Assembly (NCBI RefSeq): GCF_013368755.1
Contig: NC_049565.1
Span: 4,650,001 to 4,714,000 of the forward strand
Source of the DNA: Talaromyces rugulosus
Taxonomy: Eukaryota > Ascomycota > Eurotiomycetes > Eurotiales > Trichocomaceae
Reading direction: 5' to 3'
DNA: 64,000 nt
The position numbers were made by a program, and so were the translations under genes. Positions 11,650 through 22,807 of this stretch are shown in pieces (the first letter of the stretch is position 1; every line of letters starts with the position of its first letter). The notes beneath the pieces were generated by a model that saw only the letters and a program-made list of their open reading frames with translations, was not told where the DNA came from and did not search any database.

Positions 11650-12105
11650 CGTGTCTAATGGCAGTATTGCTTTGAGCTTGACTATTGCAACTGGCAGCAT
11701 GTCTGGGGTCATATAACTTAGCATATAGGAATTGAACAAGCTATGTTCACCGTCCTTCAATGAGATGCCTGAGTCATTGGGCTTTTTAATAATCACATTT
11801 GTAGAAGCATATTCCATTCATACAGCTGGAAAATCGGATCTCGCGAACCAAATACCGTAAACCCATTTTCATTTTCCTATTTCGGAAATAGTTTGCGGGG
11901 TCGGGATATCCGCCGGGTCTGCCGTGCCCTAGTAATGATGATTAGGTTAGTATTGGTAAGCACTTTTCTTTATTAACTATTCTTGGTGAAATGAATTCAT
12001 TTTTCGTTATTGTCATCTCTAGAAACTGCAGTTTCGTAATATTTATCCTACATTTGAAGTGTTTCTGAGCTGCTATATAAATAGTTTTCTTAACAGGGTG
12101 TCGCT
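11650..12105. promoter_or_regulatory. Divergent promoter of P450 and alpha/beta hydrolase
   Basis: The 456-bp spacer carries TCCGCCGGGT at 11909-11918. It lies about 260 bp from the P450 start and 190 bp from the hydrolase start, and resembles the GCCGCCGG elements of the two other cluster promoters. A TATATAAATA stretch at 12074-12083 could act as a TATA box for the + strand gene. Confidence 0.5.
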
Positions 12106-12970
12106 ATGTCAAAACCTTCGATTCTTTTTATTCCAGGCTCATATACTCTACTATCAGTCTTCCAACCGCTGTTCGATGCCGTCTCCAGGGAGGGCTATGA
12201 GATTAAAGGCATACACCTACCTACCGTCGGCCCGAGCAGCCGACAAGGCAGAGATACTCCAGGGCCTTCCATGTATGATGATGCAGCGGTGATTGCACAG
12301 GAAGCCGAGAGACTCGCGGACCAAGGCAAGGATGTGATTCTCATGGGCCACTCCTATGCTGGTGTTCCAATGTCCCAAAGCGTAAAGGGACTGGGGAAAG
12401 AACAGAGGAAGGCGCAAGGCAAACAAGGAGGAATCGTTCGTCTTGCTTATATAGCCTGCCTCGTCCCTGCTATTGGAAGGTCAGCTGGGTCTCTCCTGAG
12501 CGGATTGCCAGACGAGAAAAGGCCTCGCATATCCATTGATGTAAGTATTCTTAATGATCGCCCACTACCCATTCTCTATGGCTGATAAAAATTCGAAGCA
12601 AAACGGGTGGACATCTATAGATGACCCTGTAGTAACTGCGGGCTTGATTTGTCAGAAATTGACCTTCAAGGAGGGCGAAACTCTTGTGAGGGGCTTTGCA
12701 AAGCATTCGGCACAGAGTTTTGGCAATGAATTAACATACGCTGGATACAACGACGTTGCAGTGTCGTACTTATTGTGTGAAGAGGACTTGGCCGGCCCTC
12801 CTGGTTTTCAGAGAGACATGATTGCTATGATCGAAGAAGCGAGTGGTCAGAAGGTTGATGTTACTGGTATCAAGGCGGACCACTTCCCAATTTTAACTGC
12901 TGAGAAAGAGACGATTGAGTGGGTCCTAAATATCGTAGAGAATTACAGCAGAACAAATAACCCAGGATAA
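12106..12970 (+). CDS. Small alpha/beta hydrolase (AB hydrolase-1 type esterase/lactonase)
   Basis: Two exons with an intron at 12541-12597; the joined protein is about 268 residues. It begins with SILFIPGSY (oxyanion strand). It has the nucleophile elbow MGHSYAG (GxSxG), an acidic LLCEEDLAGPP strand that could carry the acid residue, and the histidine segment ADHFPIL near the C-terminus. This layout is that of the small plant-esterase-like AB_hydrolase_1 group, whose members cleave methyl esters, lactones and similar substrates. There is no signal peptide, so it is probably cytosolic. Its divergent pairing with the P450 suggests that it opens a lactone or ester before or after hydroxylation; that is inference. 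Confidence 0.82.
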
Positions 12971-13210
12971 TTATGCATCGACGTTTTTAGTGCTCAGGGG
13001 AAAGCGTTGTACGTACGGCAGCGGTTGAACACATTGAAGCAAGTCAGTATTAGAATTATTGCACTATTTAAAGCCGTGGTATTAGAATACAGCTATGAGT
13101 CCTGGAATTACAGATGAGAACTTAAACCCTAGGCAATTTTCAAAAAAAAAAAAAAAGACCAGTCGACGATTAGGGAATCCTGATACTGATATGGAACATG
13201 CTAGTCGCAT
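12971..13210. other. Convergent spacer with poly-A tract
   Basis: The 240-bp gap marks the right edge of the aromatic cluster. It includes an A run near 13142-13156 and no gene. Confidence 0.5.
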
Positions 13211-14663
13211 CTAGTCCCAAAATTTTGGTAGTTCGCCATATTTTTTGGCGTCGAGACCTAGATCATTAAAAATAGTATGATCACCTATAGCAATAATTCT
13301 CAGTACATATACCCAAAAAAAAAACATAGCCTTTTTACGATACTTACCGGCAAGAGAATCAACACGCTCCTCGTTTTCTCCCTCGAGTTTGGCCAGTTCA
13401 TCGGCTGGGCGTTCTTTTGTCTCCTTTTCCGCTCCTGGAAGAGCTTCTCCAGCTTTTCCAAGGTTGTCGTGGGCTCCTCCAATCATAAGGAACTGGGAAC
13501 TGGGATAATCCAAGAATTCGGGTTCTGTAGGAACCCACCGAAGATCATGGAACTTGGCCATCACTCTATATTTGTAGAAAAAAAACACGTTAGCCTTTTG
13601 CGGGTGAAGCAAAGATAGACATATTCTCGTACTCTGCTGGATACTCGGGGTCCTTTGGCAAGCGGGCACCCGCAGGGCCCGGATACTTGGGGTTTTTCGA
13701 CTGAAAAACAAAGCTGCCACGGCCGTACAGCCCAAAATCCATTTGTATATCACCAAGCTTCTCCGGTATGGTCAGCATGTAAGCTAGGTGTGAACTCCGG
13801 CCTTCTTTGATGATTGCATAAACGCCTTCGGCGTATGGGCGCGCCTCTGGGGTCGTTCGTTCTCCCCGTGTCTGCGTTTCGTAGGTAGATTTTGCGATTA
13901 ATTTTTCCTGGAGAGTTTTCAGTGAAACTTTGGCCTTCTCGACGAACCCCATATCCCTTTCTCTACCCGATGACGGGAATTTCTTCTTCGGAAGCATCAT
14001 CAACCGGCAATTGGCTTCGTCCCCGAGAGGTCCGGTTTCTAACTGGGCACCCTTGGGCGTTGGACGCAGAACAAAGAAACTGCGTGCAACGTCGCTCATA
14101 CTATGAGGATCCTCCACATTGACTCGAGGACGGAAGAAGAAATATATGATTCCTTTTTCCAGAATGGTGGAAGGAATGATGTTTTCTCTCTCCACAGATT
14201 CTCTGATAGGCGTCCCAGTTTTCTCGGCCTTTGGTTTTTCTGTTTCATCTTTTTCTCTAGAAGGTGACTTTTTGCTCTCCTGGTCTAAGGGAAAATATTA
14301 AACGCGTTTATAGCTATTGGGAGAAAATATCTTACCGAGAACAGGCTGCTTAGTTTCCTCCTCTTCTTTCACAGCTCCATCTGTAACAGGCTCTTCGGCT
14401 CTTTGAGGAGGCGCTTCTGTTGGCTGTTTATTTACCGTAGCTTGCGTATCAGACCATGCTTCAGAAGGCCGGATTTCTTGCGCCTCTTCGGTTACAGAAG
14501 GCTTTTCGTATGCGGCGCCTTCTTTTATTTTCTCGTCTTTCTTCCCCTTTTTAGGAAGCGAGCCTTTCGGCGCAGATCCTTTGCGCTTAGAGCCAGCCGG
14601 GCCATGGGCGAATGCTTGGTTTGCTTTGACAGCTGCTTGGCGCGTGGATGTTCTGGCAGGCAT
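13211..14663 (-). CDS. Conserved fungal nuclear-type protein (unrecognised domain)
   Basis: Spliced gene starting at MPARTSTRQAAVKANQ (ATG 14663). The N-terminal 120 residues are Lys/Glu-rich and low complexity (SKRKGSAPKGSLPKKGKK) and look like a nuclear localisation region. The middle exon (about 13620-14160) holds the folded part. It includes FFVLRPTPKGAQ, LPKKKFPSSGRERDMGF, RPYAEGVYAII and GDIQMDFGLYGRGSFV, followed by KFHDLRWVPTEP. A final intron separates DSLAG from GDHTIFNDLGLDAKKYGEL. Similar fungal proteins are, I recall, often labelled 'BTB domain transcription factor', but I see no BTB fold here, so I leave the function open. Part of the upstream region carries a perfect CRE palindrome. 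Confidence 0.75.
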
Positions 14664-15221
14664 TGCGCTGCGAGGTTTAAGGATGCGTGATAGACGAAGC
14701 GAATTCCTAAAGGAAATGAGTATCATAACTATCGCGGAGGCCTATATTTTGTATCATACCAACATGGATGTCAATTGTCGCAGAGAGTGAAAATTAAATT
14801 TTTAAAAAAAAAAAACTACATAAGCTTCAATTGATCGATATATCACTTTATGAGCAGCGGGTGACGTCACAGCCTCTGAGCTCCGGAGGGGGAGCATTCC
14901 GCTTTTCTTATATAATCGAGCGCTTTACACTCTGTTCCAGATATCACACGATCTTGGGTCGTCCTTCCAAGGTTTCTGTTGCATCGCAATGGTTTCGCAC
15001 TATTTTGTGGGTGTGAGTTATGGTGCTCCGTGTACTGTAGGCAGTAACCCGCATAGTTGTTAGTGATATCCCACATCGGAAATTTCCAATCTACGTTTTC
15101 AGTGCTGTGTTACAACTGCGATAGTTGTATAAATGGACTCAACGGTGGATTTAAATAAATGGCGACCTCGACGGGGTCTGGATCTTTAGAACGAGGATGG
15201 TCTCTTTGGTCTACCTCCTCC
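14664..15221. promoter_or_regulatory. Upstream region with CRE-type palindrome
   Basis: The 560-bp gap holds the promoter of the preceding minus-strand gene and the 3' UTR of the next one. TGACGTCA at 14862-14869 is a perfect cAMP-response/ATF-type bZIP palindrome, about 200 bp upstream of the 14663 start. Confidence 0.5.
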
Positions 15222-15968
15222 TCAGTCCAAGTCCATTTGATCGGCTGGTGGTATATTTGTAGTTGGACTATCCTGGCCCGTCTGTTCCTCCGTAGGATAG
15301 GACAAACCCGCAGAGGTTGGTGTTGAATTCGAATGGCTATCGACAGGACCCGAATTGCATGCCGCTTTGATCTCGTCTCCGGCTTTTGTACTTTTCCTTC
15401 GGCGCCTTTTTGGCCAGGAGACGGGTTCATCCGCTGTCAAATCGACATCTTCGCCTCTTGAGCCAGGCGTTACGCGAAAGCTCTGGGACGGCTCCCTTGA
15501 CGTCTCGGTCTTCCTTTTCCTGCCTCGCTTATGCTTCGAGCGCGGAGGCGCTTCATTGCTATCCGAATCGCAAACAAGGCCACGTAGACTGTTGACCAAG
15601 TCTTTCTGCCAGAATTCAGTTGAGTCTAGCTGTCTCGGTGTCGCAGGCCGGGTGGACGCCGATGCAGAGGTTTGATCGGCATCGTCATCTGGCTCTTCGA
15701 TAGCGTAAGGCCGAACCACCTCAACATCGGCGTCGTACCCCGGGTCTTGCATCGTAGAGCCACCGGGAGACACATCATCGAAGCCTAGGCTGCTGGCTCG
15801 CCGACTACTCGACGGTTTGTTCCTGCCGTCGACCTCGTCGCGTTGTGCTGGAAGGGAGCTTTTTCTTCGGGGCGGAGGGCCTGGTCTTGGGCGGTCGGGA
15901 TCATCAGCAGCACACGGCTGGCCACGGGAACGAGCAAAGACATCTTTCACGAGGGATCGCTTTCCCAT
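15222..15968 (-). CDS. Hypothetical nuclear-type protein, low complexity
   Basis: A single-exon ORF of 248 residues starting MGKRSLVKDVFARSRGQ. It is rich in Ser, Pro, Arg and Asp, with two basic clusters that resemble nuclear localisation signals (SKHKRGRKRKTE and WPKRRRRKSTK) and an acidic DDDADQ stretch. A central block, TEFWQKDLVNSLRGLV, is the only segment that looks folded. I do not recognise the family. It is divergent from the COPI alpha gene, with a 534-bp spacer. Coding is supported by length, by the Ser/Pro codon pattern and by the absence of a better frame, but the gene is not proven. Confidence 0.6.
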   Translation of the reverse strand: MGKRSLVKDVFARSRGQPCAADDPDRPRPGPPPRRKSSLPAQRDEVDGRNKPSSSRRASSLGFDDVSPGGSTMQDPGYDADVEVVRPYAIEEPDDDADQTSASASTRPATPRQLDSTEFWQKDLVNSLRGLVCDSDSNEAPPRSKHKRGRKRKTETSREPSQSFRVTPGSRGEDVDLTADEPVSWPKRRRRKSTKAGDEIKAACNSGPVDSHSNSTPTSAGLSYPTEEQTGQDSPTTNIPPADQMDLD

Positions 15969-16502
15969 ACTCGGCGGACGGCTAATAGCATCAGCCCGAG
16001 TGCGGCTGGAGAGACTGTTTTATCTGAGCAACGGGCGTGGAGAGCGCAGGCGGCGGAGGAGGCAAGGGAAAATGCGGGGCACAGGCATCGTGGGCGTGGA
16101 CGTGGATGTGGACGCCATGAGCAGCGCCAAACATCGACAGTCCGTGTGTCGTAGGCGTGCAGCACCGATCAATTAGTTGCAGAGTGAGTATGAGGCTCGC
16201 CGGGACACAGGTGTGTATTGCGTCCAGAGAGTAGTGCTGTTTGTTTGTGTCTCGAAGACCCCTGGAGATGCGGCTGGGTGCGCCTTCCCCATTGGCGGCC
16301 GGCGGGCCCACTCGCTTAGGCGGTAACCACAAGTTGAAAGCTGGCTTGTCTGGCCGTATAGACCAAGTACTCTCCGACCTCTCCTCTGCCCCTTCACCAC
16401 CGCGAACGCTGCCCTGCCTGGTGTTTATGCGGGGTTTTTGATCCGAATTCCTCTCGACTGGCCTGCAGAGCAAGCTGCTTTGCGGCTCCGGTCCTCCCCA
16501 AT
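15969..16502. promoter_or_regulatory. Divergent promoter region upstream of COPI alpha
   Basis: A 534-bp GC-rich spacer between the hypothetical protein and the COPI alpha start. Several open frames cross it, but they are composition artefacts. I see no specific operator. Confidence 0.4.
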
Positions 16503-19500
16503 ATGTCTTCTCCCACGATGCTCACAAAAGTAACAACCCGCCGCCCCTCCCCCTTCTCATGGACGCTGTCTCTGACGCTGGCTTGGTTGTTTAGTTCGAA
16601 AGCAAGTCCTCGCGAGCGAAGGGCCTTGCTTTCCACCCGACACGACCATGGCTCCTGGTCTCGCTCCACTCCAGCACAATTCAGCTGTGGGATTACCGCA
16701 TGGGCACGCTGATCGACCGATTCGAAGAACATGATGGCCCGGTGCGATCGGTGGCCTTCCATCCTACGCAAAACATCTTTGTCAGTGGTGGTGACGACTA
16801 TAAGATTCGACTTTGGTCGCTGCAGAGCCGGAAGAGCATTGCGGTTTTGTCAGGTGCGTTTGATCCGGCAGTGGTAGTATTCGGGCAATTGGCTAACGTT
16901 CACTAGGTCACCTCGATTGTATGGATTGATTGGTCATATCACCCAGTATCACAGTTGCTGATTTGTATTAGATGTCCGGACTGTCGCCTTTCACCACGAG
17001 CTTCCCTGGTACGTTCAACTTCCGGGCGCAAACAAGTAGCTCTGGTTAATGCTTTCACAGGATCCTCTCGTGCTCCGACGACCAGACCATCAGAATTTGG
17101 AATTGGCAGAATCGCAGCTTGATCGCCACATTGACTGGACACAACCATTGTTAGTGGCTCCTTTTTTTCCCCATTCTTCATCTGCTAATGAATGGACTTT
17201 TAGATGTTTGGTGTGCGCAATTCCACCCCAAGGAGGACTTGATCGTGTCCGCTTCTCTCGACCAGTCGGTGCGTGTGTGGGACATTTCCGGACTTCGCAA
17301 GAAACACTCGGCCCCGACTTCAATGACCTTTGAAGAGCAAATGGCTCGCGCGAATAACCAGGCGGACATGTTTGGAAACACCGACGCTGTTGTTAAATTT
17401 ATCCTCGAAGGCCACGACAGGGGTGTCAACTTCTGCGCTTTCCACCCAACTCTCCCATTGTATGACGATTCATATTTTGTCGTATCGAAAACCAATCGCT
17501 AATCTTATAACCACAGGATCGTTTCTGCTGGCGATGACCGACTTGTGAAATTGTGGAGAATGAGTGGTCAGTCCAACACACAAGCTTGACTGCATATTTA
17601 GCTCACTATGTCAATAGATACCAAGGCATGGGAAGTCGACACGTGCCGCGGCCATTTCCAAAACGCCTCTGCGGCCATCTTCCACCCCCATCAGGATCTT
17701 ATTCTCTCTGTTGGTGAGGATAAAACTATTCGTGTCTGGGACCTCAACAAGCGGACTTCGGTGCAGTCGTTCAAGCGGGATTTGGACAGGTTCTGGATTA
17801 TCGCCGCCCACCCGAAAATCAATCTTTTCGCAGCAGGTCACGATACTGGCGTCATGGTTTTCAAGCTGGAAAGGGAACGACCAGCATCCACTATCCACCA
17901 GAACCAGCTCTTCTACATCACCAAGGAGAAACACGTGAAATCTTACGATTTCGGCAAAAACGCAGAATCACAACCGCTGGTTTCACTTCGCAAGCTTGGC
18001 GCACCATGGGTCCCTATCAGAACCATGTCGTACAATCCGGCCGAGCGTGCCATTCTTGTTACAACTCCTGCTGACAACGGTACCTACGAATTGATCCACT
18101 TGCCCCGAGACGGCACCGGAGCTGTTGAGCCGACCAACACCAAACGCGGACCAGGTAACGCGGCAGTGTTCGTTGCCAGAAATCGATTTGCCGTCTTCAG
18201 CCAAGCCAACCAAACCGTGGACATCAAAGATTTGGGCAACTCGACTACGAAATCTATCAAGACCCCCACTGGCACTACAGATATCTACTTTGGAGGCTCC
18301 GGCGCTTTGCTTTTCATCACGCCTACCACTGTGGTTCTTTTCGATATCCAGCAAAAGAAGCAGTTGGCCGAACTTGCTGTCAGTGGTGTCAAGTACGTGG
18401 TCTGGTCAAATGATGGCCTACATGCGGCATTGTTGAGTAAACACAACGTTACTATTGTGACCAAGAACCTGCAGCAACTCAGCTCCATTCATGAAACGAT
18501 CCGCATCAAGAGTGCCACCTGGGACGATTCCGGCATTCTATACTACTCTAGCTTGAACCATATCAAGTTTGCTCTATTGAACGGGTGAGTAAAAAATCAT
18601 TGATTAAGAAGAGTACCTTTGCTAATTTTTCTTAGTGACAACGGCATTATCCGCACTCTCGATCAAACTGTCTACTTGGTGAAGGTCAAGGGACGACAGG
18701 TTTACTGCCTTGACCGAAGCGCTAAACCGCAGATCTTTGACATCGATCCCACCGAGTTCCGCTTCAAGAGTGCATTGGTGAAGAGGAACTACGACGAAAT
18801 GCTTCATCTCATCAAAACCTCTAGTTTGGTTGGCCAAAGTATCATTGCATATCTGCAGAAGAAGGGCTATCCAGAGATTGCTTTGCAGTTCGTTCAAGAT
18901 CCTCAGACTCGCTTTGAATTGGCCATCGAATGCGGCAACTTGGAGGTTGCCATTGAGACGGCCAAAGAAATCGATCGACCCAAGCTCTGGAGCAGATTGG
19001 CTACCGAAGCCCTCGCGCACGGCAACCATCAAACTGTTGAGATGACTTATCAGAAACAGAGATTGTTTGACAAGCTCTCTTTCTTGTATTTGTCGACGGG
19101 TGACCAAGAAAAGCTTTCTAGAATGGCCAAGATTGCATCTCACAGATCTGACTTTACATCCCGATTCCAAAATGCCATCTATAGAGGCGACATCGAGGAT
19201 AGAATTGAGATGTTCAAGGAAGTTGATCTTTGTGAGTTTTCCGCATGTGTTTGTTTCTCTTGCACTTTTTACTAACGACAAATAGACCCCCTCGCTTATC
19301 TCACTGCCAAAACCCACGGATTGACGGAAGAAGCTGAAGCAATCTTGGAAACCTGCGGTCTCACCGAAGACGAGCTCAAATTGCCTACCATTGGCGAACC
19401 CCTCCAAACCCCCAGGCCTCTTGTTCCCACTTTCAAGGCCAACTGGCCGACGAAGGCTGCGGGCCACTCGGCCTTTGAAAAGGCACTTTTGGGAGAGGTT

Positions 19501-20667
19501 GGTGCTGATGAAGAAGCCGGAATTGAAGCCGAAGAAGAGGATGAAGAAGCTGCTGCTGCGGGTCCTGATGTCCTGGAAGATGAAGAGGAGGATGTTGGCG
19601 GCTGGGATATGGGCGATGAGCTTAACGTCGAAGACGAAAATGACTTTGTTAACGTTGAAAGTGCCGATGCTGGGGCTGCCATCTCGGAGGCCGATCTCTG
19701 GGCGCGAAACTCCCCCTTGGCAGCGGACCATGTGGCTGCAGGTTCCTTCGACTCGGCAATGCAGCTCCTCAACCGTCAAGTCGGCGCCGTACAATTCGCT
19801 CCACTCAAGCCAAGATTTTTGGAAATTTATACTGCATCAAAGACGTATTTGCCCGCGTCGGTCGGGCTGCCTCCTTTGATCAATTACGTCCGGAGAACGG
19901 TGGAAGACACAGATGCGCGCAAGGTTCTGCCTATCATCCCTCGCGATCTTGAGGTTGTCGCAAATGACGACTTGCAAGAAGGTTATGCAGCGATGAGATC
20001 CAACAAGCTTGAGGAAGGAGTCCAAATCTTCAAACGCATTCTACACACATTGCTTGTCAATGTGGTCTCTTCCGAAAGCGAAGTAGAGCAGGCGAAGAAG
20101 ATCATTACCACTGCGAGGGAATATATCCTTGCAATGTCGATTGAGCTTGAGCGCCGTTCCCTGTCGACAGATACACCGGAAGGTCTGAAGCGAAGCCTCG
20201 AACTTTCCGCCTACTTCACGATTCCCAAGCTTGAAGTTGCTCACCGACAATTGGCCCTGATGGCCGCGATGAAGCTAGCTTTCCAAAACAAGAACTATTC
20301 CTCGGCTTTGAGTTTCGCCAATAGAATGATTGCTAATGGCGGTTCCGCTAAACTGTTGGAACAGGTAAGTCATCAACAGTCTTTTTTTACTGGCCCGTAC
20401 TAATTGTTTTTGAAGGCCAAGAAGATTAAATCTCAGTGTGAGCGCAACCCACACGACAAGATTGAGGTTGATTATGACCAATTTGCCGATTTTGAGCTTT
20501 GTGCTGCGTCTTATACACCAATCTTCACCGGGTCTCCTAGTGTCTCTGATCCCTTCACTAGAGCCAAATATCACGAGCAATACAAGGGATCTGTGTGCAG
20601 GATTTCGGATGTTACGGAAATTGGGGCACCCTCTAGCGGTCTGCGGCTATTTGTGTCAGGGTTGTAA
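16503..20667 (+). CDS. copA: COPI coatomer subunit alpha
   Basis: Multi-exon gene. The first exon encodes [10 protein letters not shown] 53-nt intron then joins it to [19 protein letters not shown] and [20 protein letters not shown], the canonical alpha-COP N-terminus. Repeated WD40 units follow ([34 protein letters not shown]), then the coatomer WD-associated region, an acidic linker around 19500-19660, and the COPI_C domain ending in [19 protein letters not shown]. The total is about 1,200 residues, as expected. The protein is part of the coat of Golgi-to-ER vesicles and binds dilysine cargo tails through its WD40 propeller. Small introns at about 16854, 17500, 18584, 19231 and 20365 keep the frame. 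This is an essential housekeeping gene. Confidence 0.97.
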
Positions 20668-21079
20668 AAGCAGAGAGATGATGAGAATATGTAATGAAGC
20701 TCCCCCCCTGTGTGGGGATTATCTTTCATAGTGTCTACTTTTATACGATTGTTCATTTCCTTCTTTCCTTTTTCTCCGAAGAGCGAAAATAGTGCGACTT
20801 TGACGTTTCGTCAGCAAATTTTTGGATAAACGGCCATGGTGTCGATTAATGACTGGTCAACGGTATGGATGTGGTTCTTAGACTAGTTGACATTAAGTGC
20901 GTTGCCTTTTTTTAGTAAAAACTTCAAGTTTGCATCTCACATGAAAAATTTGAAGGTGTAGTATATATATTATACAATGACACATGTGCGCTGTGTATGA
21001 TGCAATCATATGCAAAAAAAACATCTAGTAGTATACACAAACAAAAGAGTAGAGAATATCATTACAGCATGTTTTTATT
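20668..21079. other. Convergent intergenic region
   Basis: About 410 bp of AT-rich sequence between the stop codons of the COPI alpha and Erv1 genes. It is 3' UTR-like, with no gene seen. Confidence 0.5.
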
Positions 21080-21739
21080 TCAATCACATCGACCATCCTT
21101 CCAGCCCGTCCGCCACCTCTCCTCCCAGAAATTACAATCAAACTCCTTCTTCCCCAGCTTCCGATTCACCGCATTATGCGCCTCGCACATCCACTGCCCA
21201 AACTCGGCGCGACTCGACAATCTCGGCTCATTCTTCCCACTCGGGTCAGCCATCCATGACCGGAAGTCGTCGGCGCAGACCCAGCAAGGGTATAGCTTGG
21301 AGAAGAGTCCCAGAAAGGAGCGCATGTCGGTTTGTTGTTCGTTGGAGGCGGTGGTTGGGTATGAGGCTGTGAGGGAGTGCAGGAGTGTCCATGTTGAGCG
21401 GCCGAGTTGTTCGACATCCGGAGGGCATTCGTTCGATGTGCTAGAAGAAGAAGAAGAAGAAGAAGACGACGAAGGTGTTGCAGAGGCAAGGACGGCGCCA
21501 GCTGCTACGCTGCTCGAAGCTGTCGAGGCCTTTTTGGCCATTGTGCGCCAGGATGCGGCGGAAGTGCAAAGGCGACATCTTTGTTAAATTGTCTGGTCAG
21601 TCGTCCTTTGGGGACGTTGAAGTAATATGAGAAGATGTATAGCTTACGGTTTGCCATCTTTGTCTAGTACAACACCAGGCGGAAGCTTCTCGTTCTTGTT
21701 GGCCGTAGCAGAGCTACTAGATGTAGCAGTGTTGCTCAT
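21080..21739 (-). CDS. erv1: Mitochondrial FAD-linked sulfhydryl oxidase Erv1/ALR
   Basis: Two exons: 21648-21739 encodes MSNTATSSSSATANKNEK through DGKP, and 21080-21578 encodes the rest, giving 196 residues. The junction recreates DGKPCRLC, the N-terminal shuttle CxxC motif of Erv1. The core has ELGRSTWTLLHS-like sequence (QLGRSTWTLLHSLTASYP), the active-site KLYPCWVCADDF (CxxC), the FAD-binding CEAHNAVNRKLGK and a terminal cysteine in EFDCNFWEERW. The enzyme reoxidises Mia40 in the mitochondrial intermembrane space and passes electrons to cytochrome c or O2. A Ser-rich linker of 11 consecutive Ser separates the shuttle arm from the core. It is divergent from the gene at 22060. Confidence 0.95.
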
Positions 21740-22059
21740 CTCGTTCTATCTTCGTTTGGCCGTTTCGTATCCTTGATGTGTGTTTTTGTCTCCAAAGTGA
21801 TCAATGACCGAACCCGTTTAAGCCGAGAAAAAAGCAATAAGAGATCAGACGCCGAATAATATAATACAAATAAGAACAAGAGATGATTACAAAACTACCG
21901 TGGTTATACTGATAGGTAATCGAAACGGCAAGAACCTTAAATCCGGCGGTGGCAGAATTCCACGATTAATGCTCCGGCTCTTTCACCTCAATTTACTGCA
22001 TTGTGAAGCTCCATAATCTCAGAGTTTAATAACATGAACGAGGTCAATCACCGAGCAAA
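21740..22059. promoter_or_regulatory. Divergent promoter erv1 / 22060 gene
   Basis: A 320-bp spacer with no distinctive operator. An out-of-frame upstream ATG at 22034 precedes the 22060 start. Confidence 0.4.
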
Positions 22060-22695
22060 ATGGTTAAGCCCGACGACTTCTGGCCTGCGTCCCAGACGCC
22101 TTTCGTCATCCAACCACAAGAGCGAATTCAGCAGCTCAAAAAGTATCTCGAAGACCCGAGTTGCGAAACACAGAAATCGAATCTACTTGCGCTGATAGAA
22201 ATGTACGGCACCAAAAGGCTTCCTCCACTGGCGTCTAGTGCGCCAAAGTTTTATGTTTGCGAGGGCAAGGTGATGGAAAATCCCCCGAGTGACGAAAACC
22301 CTCCCCCAGCGGGGTGTGCCATATGGGCAGAGGTTAGTACTATATATACTTTAGTCCTATTCCTAGTGGCTTTATCTCACATTTTTCTCTAGGGGATCAG
22401 CACGCAGATGGTAGGTATCCCCATGTAGTGATATAGTATCATCGCAAGTCTAATGTTGCTCATACAGCACGGCACGGAGCTCTCTGCCGCGACAGGTGAA
22501 TTGCACCCAGCCAAACTCGCCTTGCAAATGGCTATTCAGAACGTTCCACCGCGGGGTAGGTTAGAAGCCGTCGATCTATGTCAGGCGTATGTTCAGACGG
22601 GCACCATCGGAGACTCGTTGAGGGCGATTATGGTCGCCCCTTGGAGAAAGGAGGGATGGAACGAGTTCAGCCAAACTCTGTCAGACATTGCATGA
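22060..22695 (+). CDS. Conserved-looking hypothetical protein with an 18-nt microexon
   Basis: I read three exons: 22060-22332, 22393-22410 and 22468-22695. All junctions are phase 0 and the product is 172 residues. The middle exon encodes only GISTQM. The first exon starts MVKPDDFWPASQTPF and includes PKFYVCEGKV and PAGCAIWAE. The last exon includes HGTELSAATGELHPAKLALQ and ends SQTLSDIA. No signal peptide or membrane segment is visible and I do not recognise a domain. An alternative model splices 22332 directly to 22468 and skips the microexon, also in frame. It lies between Erv1 (divergent) and Rmi1 (convergent). Confidence 0.65.
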
Positions 22696-22807
22696 CAGAT
22701 ATGAATGTAAAATGATTGCATGACGAAACGTTATCACACGGGGATATACTGCATTTTCATACTTTCGTGCCCTGTTTTGTTAGAGAAGAAAAAAATAAAA
22801 CACGCCG

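Noticed and set aside
18622..19794. 390-residue minus-strand ORF inside COPI alpha
   Set aside because: It lies opposite a clear COPI alpha exon with conserved sequence and only reflects codon bias.
21407..21625. Arg-rich ORF in the Erv1 gene region
   Set aside because: It is the opposite-strand reading of the Ser-rich linker of Erv1.
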